NCBI GenBank assembly: GCA_023375675.1
Contig: JALQBC010000044.1
Span: 186,001-250,000, forward strand
Source: Cytospora piceicola
Taxonomy: Eukaryota > Ascomycota > Sordariomycetes > Diaporthales > Cytosporaceae
Length of the DNA stretch: 64,000 nt
Direction of reading: 5' to 3'
Numbering within the stretch: position 1 is the first letter of the stretch; each line of letters begins with the position of its first letter. Shown one piece after another: positions 49,161 to 61,141 of this stretch. The notes under the pieces are model-generated. The model was not told the DNA's origin and searched no databases. It was given only the letters and a program-made list of their open reading frames with translations. The translations under genes were made by a program, and so were the position numbers.

Positions 49161-51334
49161 CTATAAGCTATACTGTTATTCTGTTACCCTATTAGATTTA
49201 TTACCGTAAGCTTTACCGTAGAATAATACTTTTATTATATTTAAATCGAAATCGTTTTACCCAGGCCGGCTTATAAAAAAACAGGTTAAAAAACGTTTAA
49301 AAACATATACTTATACCGTAATTTATCTTTATTATTAATTAGCTACTGCTTTTAAAAAGCACTAGTAAATAGTAATTCTTATAATACTTTACTAAGTAAT
49401 AAAGCTAAAGTTTAAATTATTAATAATAAAAAAATAAAGATTATATAAAACTTTCCGGGTTCTTCGGAATTATTAATATTAATTTATAATATAGTAGCTT
49501 ATCTGTATTTTTTATTTAAAATAATTTAAATAACTTTAAGTTTTATAAGTTAATACTTATAAAATCGCGTTTATAAAGGGCTAAAACCGTTAAAAAGCTT
49601 TAAAAACTCGTCGATATTATAGTATTTTCGGTAGGCTTTATTTAAAGAAAGTAAAACTTACCTTTAATATACTTTTATTTTTCGGGACTTTTTTCTTAAG
49701 TAAATAAGTCTCTTAAGTCGATTACTATTATTCTTAATACTATTACGGCGAATAGTTAACAAGCTAAAATTAATTAGTATAAAAGCCGTACTTTATCTAC
49801 TCGACTACTTATAGTAACACTTAGCTACTAAACCCCGCTCTTTCTTAGCTACTCGGCTACTCGGTAACTCGACTAATTAGTTAATTAATATCCCTTTCGG
49901 CCTAAACTTACCGATATTACAATCCGATATTACGATTTCATTAATTAATATCTCTAAACGTTATTTACTTACTATATTAACCGATCTACGCCTTAAACAG
50001 ACTTTCGACTTTCGACCTCTCTCTTAACCTTTTTTCTAATCGCTTTATAAATATAATATTTCTACTATAACTTCGGATAACAGTACGGCTAAACGTATTA
50101 ACGTATATAAAGAGCGACGTTCTATTTTAAGCTTAAATAAGGCTTTATATTTAAAGGACGTTAAAGTCGAGTTTCTCGAAAAAAAAGTAGCTACCGCGCT
50201 AAAGGCGGTAAAAAAGGAGCTTAAAGTTAAAACCTTAATAAAGTATAAAAGATATATCTTTTTATATAGAGTTAGTACTATTTAATACTAAAATAATACT
50301 ATCTAAATAATTCCTATTACTATAATTTACCTTAATTAGATACTAATTATAACGTATATAATGTTTATTTATTACCTATATACCTATTAGAAAAGGAGTA
50401 TAACTAGTACCCGAGTTAGTACTTATAAGTACTAACTTTAAACTTAATTAATTAAACGTTTTAGTACCTTTTAGTACTAACTAGCCTTATAATATTTTTA
50501 AGGCTTATATTTAATACTTCGTAAATCGGCCTACTATTTAGTTTCGTTACTTAAAAACTACTTAAGTACTTAGGTATTACTAACTTATTTCTTAATCTAA
50601 ACATCCTACTTAACGTTATATATTCTATTATATTTATAAAATAAATACTACCTTAATATATCGCATAGTCTTATTACTAAACTAGTATTACTAACTCTAT
50701 TCCTTAATCTAAACACCCTACTAAACATTACACTCTATTATATCTATAATTAAATACCTGTTAATATATCGATATAGACTAAACTAGTACTTACCGTTAT
50801 CTATCGCTTAGCCTGTTTAACCGTTACTTAGTTCTTTTTCTATAAAAGAGTCCGCCGGTATAAGGTAGCCGGCTGTTTATTTAGCTAAGCTATATTCGAA
50901 CCGATAAGAGCTCGGAGTATATCGGGTTTATATATATTTTTAAAGGTTTTTTTCTGTTTAATAAAAGGTAGTAAAATAGGCCGGAAAAGCGATAGCTTTA
51001 CGTCGATATTACGTATAATAAGCTTAATAAAACTTTACCGCTTTAAATATAGGCTTTAGATATTCTTACTCCGAGTATAAATTTCTATATCTTAATATCT
51101 TATCCCGGCTACGTTTAAAACCTTATATAATATTATCTTATATACGCTCGGATTTTATTATAAGCTATTATCGGTTATAATATCGGCTACAGCGTTTATA
51201 ATCACTAGATAAGCGATTAGCGGTCCTCGCTACTATATCTTTTACTCGTTATAAACTTAAAGGACACGTCGATTAGTAAGTTTACTACGAAGCTCTATAG
51301 CTATTATTTTAAACTAGTTCGGCTTATCGGGTAA

Positions 51335-51470
51335 CTACTATAGCTATTACGGCTACTATATCTACTACGGCTATTATATCTACTACGGCTATTGTATTTA
51401 CTACGGCTGCTATATCTGCTATAGCTACTATATCTACTACGGCTACTATATCTACTGTGTTTACTATAAT
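51335..51470. repeat. 18-bp tandem repeat (TATATCTACTACGGCTAC)
   Basis: About seven copies of an 18-bp unit with single-base variants. Confidence 0.8.
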
Positions 51471-52207
51471 AAGAGTTACTTAACAGGTTACTATAAGGTT
51501 TCTTAACCTAGCTATTCTAAAGCTAGCTATTAAGCTACTACGTAATATCGGAAAAGTTTACCTTAAGTAATAGTTAGTAACGTGCCTTTTAAGACTTAAA
51601 TAATAAAGACAGACCTAAATACGTATCTCGATAAGATTTACTTTAATTAAAGTAAAATCCTACTCGTTTATTTACTCCCGGATCTTGTATTTAGTTATAT
51701 TTATAAAAGAAAGTAGCTCCGGCTCGAATAGGTTATTTTATAGTAGCTTAAATTCTTAAAGCGTAAAGAAAACTATAAGCTCTTCTTATCTTTTTTAATC
51801 TTCGATCGGGATAGCCTGTTTTTTAGCTTAGTCCTTAAGGTTATTCTACAGACCGCTACTTAATACGGATCTGTAATTTATTTAAACGGTTTACTATAAA
51901 AGGACGCGTCGCGATAAAGTTAGCTATATACTATCTACCGAGTCTATCGTGTTTATAAAAGGTAAAGTATATAGTATTTTAAGGCTAAGATCTAATAGTT
52001 TCGAAGGTAATATATATAGCTTAAGTAGGTAATAATAATTAAAAGGCTTAAAACTTAAGCTTAAAGCCGTTACTACGATTTCCTTTAGCTTAAAGCTATT
52101 ACTTAACGCCTTTCTGTTAATAGCCTTTAGCTTTTTATCGACTACTTAAGGCTATCTTAGTATTATCCCTCTTACTTTTATTAATATTATTATTAGCTAA
52201 GTTACTT

Positions 52208-52462
52208 TATAGCCTTCCGATATTTTAAGGTATAAAAGAGAGCGGTTTAAGACTTTTAAAAGTTTACTATAGCCTTTCGATATTTTAAAGTATAAAAGAG
52301 ACCGGTTTAAGGTTTTAGAGTTATTTCTATAAGCTACCGATATTATTAAAGTATAAAAGAGAGCGGTTTAAGACTTTTAAGAGTTTACTATAGCCTTCCG
52401 ATATTTTAAGGTATAAAAGAGACCGGTTTAAGATTTCGGAGTTATTTTTAAAGGCTACCGAT
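52208..52462. repeat. 60-62 bp tandem repeat with alternating A-B-A-B copies
   Basis: Four copies, each containing TATAAAAGAGASCGGTTTAA. Copies 1 and 3 share one tail and copies 2 and 4 another, so a ~121-bp dimer was duplicated. Confidence 0.82.
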
Positions 52463-52589
52463 ATACTTTAAGATCGTTTAAAGCTATATTAACAGCCTTA
52501 AGTAGCCGCTAAGTAGGTAACTTAAGTATACAGATTTAAAGACTTACCTCTTTTATACTAACTTTCTTAAAATTTTCAGATCTCTATAA

Positions 52590-52995
52590 ACCTTTTTTAT
52601 TAAACCTTATCTGTTAGACCTTAATTCTTAGACCTTATTTGCTAAACCTTCTTTACTAGACCTTATCTGTTAGACCTTATCCTTTAAACCTTATCTACTA
52701 GACCTTAATTCTTAGACCTTATCTGCTAAACTTTAATTCCTAGACCTTAATTCCTAAACCTTATCTGCTAGACTATATCTCTATAAACCTTATCTGCTAA
52801 ACTTTATCCCTTAAACCTTAATTCTTAGACCTTATCTGTTAGACCTTAATTCCTAGACCTTATCCTTTAAACCTTATCTGTTAAACCTTAATTCTTAGAC
52901 CTTAATTCCTAAACCTTATTTACTAGACTTTAATTCTTAGACCTTATCTGCTAGACTTTATCTTTTAAACCTTATCCTTTATACCTTAATTCCTA
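52590..52995. repeat. 14-bp minisatellite (ACCTTATCTGCTAG / ACCTTAATTCCTAG)
   Basis: About 28 copies of two interleaved 14-bp variants. The shared core is CTTA followed later by TAGAC or TAAAC. Confidence 0.82.
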
Positions 52996-55199
52996 GCTAC
53001 GTCTATAGGATAACAGAAACCGGATATTATAAGTAAGGTAAGCTTAAGACTATATACTGTTTCTTATCTTATTATTAATATAAATAATTCGAAAGATAAG
53101 ATATTGCTTTTAAAAGCTACTTCTACCGCTACCTCGGAAGCTATAAAAGGCTAGTAAACTATTAACAATCTCTATATTTATAATAAAGTAATATTAGTAG
53201 TAAGTTTAAACTCTTTAGATATCTTAATCTTTACCTCTATATTAACTAAATTTAAAGAAAGTCGACGTATAAAAGTAAGCCGCTACTATTACTACTACTA
53301 CTACCGTTATTATTACCGTTATCGCTAAACAGTCTTTTTATATCTAAAAAGATAATAAGCTAGCCGACAGCCCTTTATAGTCTTAATAGCAGACAGGAAT
53401 ATATATATTTAAAAACCTGCTATAGGTAATATATATACGCTACTTTAATAACGCCTTCCGGTTTATAGACCGGCGGGCTTAGCTTAACGATAATAAACTA
53501 AATAGGTTAGTTTAACTCGCTTAGTAAGGATATAATATTAAATATTTACTCCTCGAGGTAATCTTATTACTAATAGGCGAACTAAAAGATATTATCGCTT
53601 AGTTCGGCTAAGAAACTAAAGATAATATTAAGTCGGCCTTTATTCGTACTACGATTATAAGCTTATTATCTGTCGGCTTATACTAAGCTTTAATCGTTAC
53701 GTATAAAGGTAAGCTTTTATACTTTAATACGTCGGCTTTATAATATATATTTACTTTTTATATTTAAAAACTCTTCCTACTTGTTTTAACTTTAGCCGGT
53801 ATCGATACTTATTTCCTACCTACTACGATCGTCGAAGTACTTTAATAACTAAACGGGTAAGAGTATAGACTTTTTATTATAAAGATATAACGTAAGATCG
53901 TTTATAAAGGTAACTTAACGGCGGTTATAAGTTAAAGCGAAAGTATTAAAAAGGTCGTCGAGCTATAAAAAGCCGCGATTATCTAAAAGCTCGGCGATAT
54001 TAAAAACGAAAACAGGCCCGAGAAAGCGTTTAAGCCTTACGTTTAAAACGGCTATATAATTATCGCTAAAATATATAACGAATAGAAGGCTAGCGACTAA
54101 ATATTTTTAGTTAGTTTTAAAGATATTCTTACGTTTAAGTTAAAGGACTTTATATTTCGGAAAAATATTCGAGATAATAAACTTATACCCGGCCTTTTTA
54201 AAAAAAAGTATAATAAACGTTTTAAAGATATTGTAAACAGCTTCCGGTATAACTTTTATTTAATCCTGTTAGTTAAAATTATATTTATAAAAGCCGACGA
54301 TATTTTAAACTTATAGGCCTTTAACTTTTTAACTAGCTAAAACACCCTTTTCCCGGCTTCGCTATTTATACTATCTTTAAAAGCTTTTATATTATTTACT
54401 TATCGCTAAAAGGCCTTATACTATTATATAAAAGCTAATATAGCAGTTATAATAAGCTTTTTAAACTAAGTAAAGGGCTAAAATTAGTTTCTCCTCGACC
54501 TTATAATCGGCGTATTTTAGTAAAAAGTTTTGTAAGATTTCGAAACTCTTTAAGCTTAATGTCTTCCCGTTCTTTAATAGCTTACCGTAGCTGTAAAAAA
54601 CCTAATAATAACTCGACGTCTACTAAAGTTCTTCGAAATATATTAAGCTCGGTATAAGTAATAGGCTAAGTAAACGAACGAAAACCTTAAAATAGTACTT
54701 AAAACCGTTTCGATAAAGAAGAAAACACGAATTATTAAAGAAAAGCTTATAAAAGCTTAACCTCTACTTTATATAGATTACGGAAAAAAATCGGTCGATA
54801 ATATATCGACTTAAAAGGCGTCTCGGATCTAATAAGGCTGCCTAGCTATTTTTAAAAGCTATAGCCTCGGCGAATCGGAGTTTAAAACCTATATACTTTT
54901 CGATAAAACGTATATCTATCCCTTCTATATCTCTTACTACAGCTAACTACGCTCCCTTAGCTATACGATCGGCACTTTATATATTATATTAGTTTCCTCG
55001 CTTTTTTATATGTAATATAATAAAGCTATAACACGCTTCGACTTTTATAAGCCCGAACTAAGTATTTATTAAAAGCGGTTCTTCTTTTAGATTATTTATA
55101 ACGTTTTATAATAAATCGCTTAAGCCGTTTAAAAGGTTAGCTACCAGCGGCTAAATAAAAACTGCTACTTGTTAAACTTTATACTTAAAGTTTAGTAGT

Positions 55200-56290
55200 T
55201 AATTATAAACCGTTAAGGCTTCCCGATTATACTATTTAAGTATAGCCCTTTCTACTATATACCTGCTATATAAAGACCTCCGAACTCGGTAATATTCTCG
55301 GGGTACTAAAGCGAATTATTACCGGTAGAAAGTCCTATTATACACTTAAACCTATTCGATCCGGTAAAGAGCTTTTAAAATAAGTTTTATAACGTTACCT
55401 AAAATAGTAATATTACTAATAAAGTTATAGGTAAGTCGGATCTTTTATTTTAGCTAGTCTAGTTTACTTACTTATTACAGATCTTAACGAGTAGTCTGTT
55501 TTAAAAACTCGACCTTAAACTTAGCAGAAAGCGATAAGCTTCTCTTAAAGAATACCTGAATATAAAAGCCCTTAACTCTTCGTTTCTCGACCTCGATATA
55601 CCAGACCCTCTATACGTATATTTTATAAATAGTTAAGACTAGCTACTCTCTTTCTAATACCTGTACTAAGCTTACTTTACCTTTAACCTCGACCTTAACG
55701 CCGGTTAATACTAGTATTACCTTAACCGGTTTTATAGTAACTAAAGGTATAAGTATAATACTTACTAAAGATTATTCTCTAACTAGAAAACTTTAAAAGC
55801 TTATCGGGATATTAACTTTTATCTCGATACAGAAAGGGTTTTCGATTAAGCTTATAAGTTCTTTTAAAAATACCTCCGTTATAACTATATCGACTATACC
55901 GAGAAGCGAAAGAGATTCGGTATAAAACAGACCTTCGATCGATACTACTAAAGTTATATACCTTTAGAAAAGCGATCGCTTCCGACGATAGTTTATAAAT
56001 ACGGCTTTTTCTAAGCGAGTAAAATAAGTTATATTAACACGTATTAAACCTCCCGGTTCTATTAATAGTATATAAATAACTATAATAAGCCTAACTAAGG
56101 GCTATCGAAAACGTTCTAGTGCTCGAACTGTTATTTCGAGACTAATAATCGGTATTAATAGAAAGAGCATTAACGTTCAGAGATTTATAAAAAGGGGATA
56201 CTATACTCTCCTCTCTAAGGTAACTTTTAAAAGATCGATAAAGCTACTATTTAAAAGTAGAAGGCCGGACAGGTTTTAAAGCCTTTTTAG
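55200..56290 (+). pseudogene. RIP-destroyed ORF with a Cys/His zinc-finger-like end
   Basis: One plus-strand frame stays protein-like for more than 1 kb, with TAA/TAG at intervals and no TGA. It includes SFLDLDIPDPLYVYF, INFYLDTERVFD, YNYIDYTEKRKRFGIK and, near 56120-56180, CSNCYFETNNR followed by KEH, a C-x2-C...H pattern like the start of a C2H2 finger. This is the most coherent relic in the giant element. A DNA-binding or transposition protein is a guess. Confidence 0.4.
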
Positions 56291-56934
56291 TCGAAGGCAC
56301 TCTAAGATTCCTAGAATAACCGTAAGGCTATATAGGATCGCGGTCTGTAGAAAAGGAGCTAAAGCGATAAGTAGAAAGAAAAAACTTTTATATATTAAGC
56401 TTATAAATATAGCTTTCAGAAACTAAGTAATTATAATTAACATCTTAATACTATAGAACACGAATTTCGTAATCCTACCTTTATCTCGTTACTATAAAAG
56501 TATTGTTATTAGCTTTACGACTTTAAGATTAATATCCTTTACCGGTCGAAGAAGTATACTGTAAAATGTTATCTAACACTTAAGATCGAGCTATTAAACC
56601 TTATAAAAAAGGTTAAAAACCTTTCTAAAAAGCTTCGAAATATCTTTTCGAATAACGACGGTATTTTTACCGATCTAAAGGAATATATATATCTTAAATA
56701 CCTCGGTAGTTTTTAGTAGCTAAAAGACTTTCGAAAATATCGCTTAATAAGCAGCTATTATATAAACTAAGATACTTTTAAGCTAATTAACGATAACTTT
56801 TCGATCGTTTACGCTAAAGTATAAGTATATCTTAAAGGAGAAAGTTAACCTTTTACCGGAAACGATAGTTAAACTTTATAGCTATTACCTTAAAATAAAA
56901 CTTCCGGGAAAGGTAAAGCGGTTATCGTTATAAA

Positions 56935-57055
56935 AGGTATAATAGCTGTTAAAGGTATTACTATTAAAGGTATTTTTACTAAAGGTATTATTACTAAAAG
57001 TGTTATTACTAAAAGCATCTTTATTAAAGGTACTACTAAAAATGTCGTTACTAAA
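56935..57055. repeat. 15-18 bp tandem repeat (ACTAAAGGTATTATT)
   Basis: About seven copies of a variable-length unit; the array stays open in one frame. Confidence 0.7.
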
Positions 57056-57499
57056 TAATAGCCGGTTTCGAGTATTATAAAGCTAACTTTAAAACGTCGG
57101 ATTTTTAATAACGATTAATATACTTTAAAACGATCTTTAAAACGCTAATCTCTAAATATAGAATCAGGTATCGAAATTAAAACTACTATACGTTAGCGTT
57201 TAATACAGCTAGCCGCCCTTTAGCCGTTAAGTAATAGTATATCGCCGCTAGTATAAAAGGTAACGTTAAACGATATTATAAATAAAGGTAGCGATAGCTT
57301 CGAAAATAACAACGATTTTAATAATAACGAAAGTAATAACGAAGATTAAAATATCGAGTAAGAATATATATTTAGTCGTTTTCTATTATTTATAATACTA
57401 TATATTATATCTCTTTTACTTTTAAGTATTAAAGTTTAATACTAAAAGACGTTAACTTTAAATAAGTTTCGTAATTAGTATTAAAAAGTACGAACTCGT

Positions 57500-57850
57500 A
57501 GTTACTAACTACGAGTTCGCACCTTTTAATACTAATTATAAACTAGTATCGAGCCTTTTAACTACTCTTTAAACATCTTAGCTATTTTTAAGTTAGCACT
57601 TTTTAATATTAGTTTTAAGCCTTTTAACTACTCTTTAAGTATTTTAGCTGCCCTCGAGTTAATACCTTTTAATATTAGTTTCGAGCCTTTTAACTACTCT
57701 TTAAGCATCTTAACTACTTTTAAGTTAACACCTTTTAATATTAGTTTCGAGCTTTCTAACTACTCCTTAAGCATTTTAGCTACCTTCGAGTTAATACCTT
57801 TTAGTATTAACTATAAACTAGTTTCGAGCCTTTTAACTACACCTTACACA
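57500..57850. repeat. ~66-bp tandem repeat
   Basis: About five copies, each containing TTTTAACTACTCYTTAAGCA and CACCTTTTAATATTAGTTT or close variants. The array begins after an inverted repeat, GAACTCGTAGTTACTAACTA, around 57486-57510. Confidence 0.75.
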
Positions 57851-57904
57851 TCTTAACTAACCTTAAGCGACTAAGTTATTTATTACTAACTAAGATACCT
57901 AAAG

Positions 57905-58275
57905 TAAGTTAGTATACTTAAGGCGAGTTAGTATACTTAAAGCGAGTTATAATACTTAAAGCGAGTTAAGGTGCTTAAAGCGAGTTAGGGTATTTAAAGC
58001 GAGTTAGTATACTTAAGGTAGAGTTAAGATACTTAAAGCGAGTTAAAATACTTAAAGCGAGTTAGTATACTTAAGGCGGGTTAGTATACTTAAAGCGAGT
58101 TAGTACGCTTAAGGTAGAGTTAGAATGCTTAAAGCGAGTTAAGATACTTAAAGCGAGTTATAATACTTAAGGTAGTTAGTATACTTAAGGCGAGCTAGAG
58201 TATTTAAAGTAGTTAATATACTTAAGGCGAGTTAAGGTACTTAAAGTAACTTAAGATACTTAAGGTAAGTTTTTA
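57905..58275. repeat. 19-bp minisatellite (AGTATACTTAAAGCGAGTT)
   Basis: About 18 copies. Variants affect the first six bases and AAAGC/AAGGC. Confidence 0.85.
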
Positions 58276-58664
58276 AATAGTTAATACTTAAGGTATAAAA
58301 GGGGCTACTAAAAGTATATAATTATATAATACAGCGCAGATAAGCTCTTTTATTTAAAAGGCCCCGGAAGCTATACTGTACTTATTTTAAGCTATCGTAC
58401 TTATTTTAAGCTATTATACTTATTTCTAATAAAGTAAAGTACGTACTCGTATATTTAATATACCAGGTATACTAACGTTTATACCGGCCTTACTACCTTT
58501 AAGGCCGGAGCTCTTTTTAAAAGCTTAATTACTTTATATAACGTATAATTAAATTACTTCTTATTATTAGTATGTTTTCGCTTTCTATTATTTTAATATA
58601 AATATATACCTAAGTACTTTTAAACATGTTTTTAAAGTTAAGCTTAAAAAACATCCTTATTACT

Positions 58665-58760
58665 ACTATTACTACTATTACTACTACTATAACTACTACT
58701 ACTACTACTAATAATAATAATAATAATAATAATAACAATAATAATAATAATAATAACAGT
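58665..58760. repeat. trinucleotide repeats (ACT)n then (AAT)n
   Basis: A TACTAC-type tract passes directly into an AATAAT tract. Confidence 0.85.
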
Positions 58761-60304
58761 TCGTATTACGCTTTCTGTCTATAGCTCGATTAAAGTAATT
58801 ATAAAACTAACTACTATATATAGATAAAATAGCCCTTACCTCCCCTACTAAGTTACTTATAGCCGCCTAAGCTATAAAGGCCGGTATATACGCTCTTTAA
58901 CTCGATTATAACCTTTATACTAACGACTTAACAGGTAAAAAAAAAAGCCGCGCCGGCGGTATTAAAAGTATATATATATTAACTTACTTTATTTTAGTTA
59001 CTACTATTTAAAAGCTATTACTAACTTTTATAATTAAAGAGCGCGGCTTTTAAACCTGCTTATAAAAGTAAGATCGGCGGCTTAAGCCCTCTTTTACGTA
59101 AGTTACGCCTCTTATTATTTATTATTTATATAAATTATTTATTACGTTTTATACTTACTCAAGTATTATTACTACCTTTTATATTCCTTACTTATTTCGA
59201 GTATTATTACTACCTTTTATAATCCCTATTTACTCGAGTATTATTACTACCTTTTATATTCTCTGCTTATCTCGAGTATTATCGCTTATATTACTAACTA
59301 ATATATAGCTACCTATATATACAGCCGTCTAACCGAACCCTTCCCTTCCCTCTCTCTTTCCGACGATAATAACGACGACAATAAAGACGATAACGATAAC
59401 AACCTCGGCTTACTTATAGCCGCCGCCGCTTACCGTTAGTCTGCTTATCTTTAAAAAGCTAAAAATAAGGCTAATAATAAAGCTAAAAAAAACCCTTTCG
59501 AGCCTAAAGTACTTAAAAGTAGCCTATACGCCGATTTATATATTAATTACGTAAGGTCGACTTTAGCTAGTCGAAGTATAAAATAGTACTTCGACGTTTT
59601 CGAAGGTAGTCTTTTAAGTATAAAAGTATATTACGCTTACTATACTTAAAGTAGCTATACTTATATTACTATTACTAGCTTAGCGAAACCGGCTTATCGC
59701 GTCCTTATAAACGTTTTAGCCGGTAAAGCTAAAGCTTAATAGGTTAAGGTATTTTATAGTTTTATTTATAAAGTCTTTAAAGATTTTACGTTAAGGTTTA
59801 CCTTTAATAAGGTAAACGCTTTAATAGATAAAGGTTATACTTAGCTATATATAGCTAAATACGCCTTTATAAACTCGCTTTTAAACTTAGTTTAGTAAAA
59901 CGCTTTCGTATAAGGTTTTTAGTTTAGTTTAAGTATTTAGTTTTACGCCGACGTATATACTTTATAAGGCTTTTTATTTATTTATTTATAGTTTACGCCG
60001 GTATATATATTTTTCGAGGTAAAATTATAAATTAAATATTACGTCGGCGTATACGCTTTCTTTAAGTATTTAACATCTCTTACTCTTTTTCCGTATATAT
60101 AATATCTAGTATTAAGGTAGTTAGTATTAAACGGTACTAACTTAAGGTTAGTTAAAATACTTGAAATTACTTAAGTTCTTAAGTAACTACTTTAGTACTT
60201 TAAACAGCTATAAAATAAGATATAGGCGATATAAGAATCGTAGCTAAAAGGTTAGTTATAAAGGGCTTAATAGGCGTAAAAGCAAGGTTATTATATAGGT
60301 AGTC

Positions 60305-60560
60305 ACGTGTTCTGTAGCGGACTGACCGTAAGAGGTATCGTAGCTATCGTAGATCTTCCGGGGCGGACCGACTGTAAAAGGCATCGTAGCTATCGTAGAT
60401 CTTCCGTAGCAGACCGACCGTAAGAGGCATTATAGCCTCCCGCATCGCCTTTCCTACTCGATATAACCTAAGCCGACCGTAAAAGACCGGCCGTAAAAGG
60501 TATCGTATATAGATTTTCCGGGGCAGACCGACCGTAAGATATACTAGAAACACTACCTAT
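60305..60560. repeat. ~50-bp tandem repeats (GATCTTCCG...GACCGACCGTAA)
   Basis: Five diverged copies share GACCGACCGTAAGAGG and TATCGTAGATCTTCCG. This part is less AT-rich than most of the element. Confidence 0.75.
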
Positions 60561-60639
60561 ACGGCTACGGTCAGTTAAACAGGGGACTATTAGCTAAGGA
60601 CTCGAAGGTATAATAAAAGCCGTAGCGGAAGCCGTAGCG

Positions 60640-60905
60640 GAAGCTAGACGATTAGACTCGAAGGCTAGGGGTCGAAATCGAGGGCGATATAGAGACAGAG
60701 AGATAGCTACGATCAGACTCGAAGGTCGACGGTCGAGGGCGACTTAAAGACAGATGGCCACGATCAGATTCGAAGGTCGAGGGTCGAGGGCGACATAGAG
60801 ACAGATAGCTACGATCAGATTCGAAGGTCGAGGGTCGAGGGCGACAGAGATAGCCACGATCAGATTCAAGATAGCCACGATCAGACTCGAAGGCTAGCCT
60901 CGAAG
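60640..60905. repeat. GACTCGAAGGTCGAGGGTCGA-family tandem repeats
   Basis: Five to six copies of a 50-70 bp unit contain ACGATCAGATTCGAAGGTCG and GGGCGACA. CpA appears here in CAG and also ACAT and CAC contexts, so RIP is weaker near this end. Confidence 0.78.
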
Positions 60906-60931
60906 GTCGAAGTAAACCTCACGATGTATAT

Positions 60932-61139
60932 ATCAGCTTTAAATACACTCTAAAAACATATACCAGACTCGAAGATATACTCTAAAAACATATATTATAC
61001 TCGAAAATGCACTCCAGAAATATGTATTATACTCGAAAATACACTCTAAAAACATATATCAGACTCGAGATACACTCCAGAAACAGTATCTCAGGAGTCA
61101 AGACCTGCCGAAAATAGAGAAAATTTACTCTCGCTTGAC
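60932..61139 (-). repeat. right subterminal repeat array and terminal inverted repeat
   Basis: Five copies of a ~32-bp unit (ATACACTCTAAAAACATATA, then AGACTCGA) are followed by GGAGTCAAGACCT and the junction near CTCTCGCTTGA. In reverse complement these align with the left-end array and repeat. Confidence 0.78.
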
Positions 61140-61141
61140 AG

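Larger units (their letters stand above)
27603..61139. mobile_element. ~33.5-kb giant terminal-inverted-repeat element, RIP-saturated, inserted in the kinase gene
   Basis: The block starts and stops abruptly inside the kinase domain. Its ends are imperfect inverted repeats: 27635-27666 matches the reverse complement of 61075-61106 at 27 of 32 positions, with weaker similarity out to both edges. Just inside each end is an array of the same ~32-bp repeat family (27655-27780 and 60932-61085) in inverse orientation. That symmetry favours one element over an unrelated nest. CpA/TpG are almost absent and all frames carry TAA/TAG. I could not recognise a captain-type tyrosine recombinase, a DDE core or polymerase motifs, so the superfamily is open. 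The exact edges (within ~10 bp) and the target duplication are not resolved. A Starship-like or other giant cargo element is possible; nested older insertions are not excluded. Confidence 0.72.

Noticed and set aside
60344..60553. 69-codon minus-strand frame
   Set aside because: Translation of the ~50-bp tandem repeat; peptide repeats mirror the DNA repeats.
27603..61139. CRISPR array or bacterial island explanation for the regular repeats
   Set aside because: The repeats are contiguous minisatellites without unique spacers, and the surroundings are spliced fungal genes with RIP.
27603..61139. Calling the giant element a Starship, Polinton or KDZ element
   Set aside because: I looked for captain-type recombinase, polymerase B and DDE landmarks by eye in long frames and found none convincing; assignment needs profile searches on a de-RIPped consensus.
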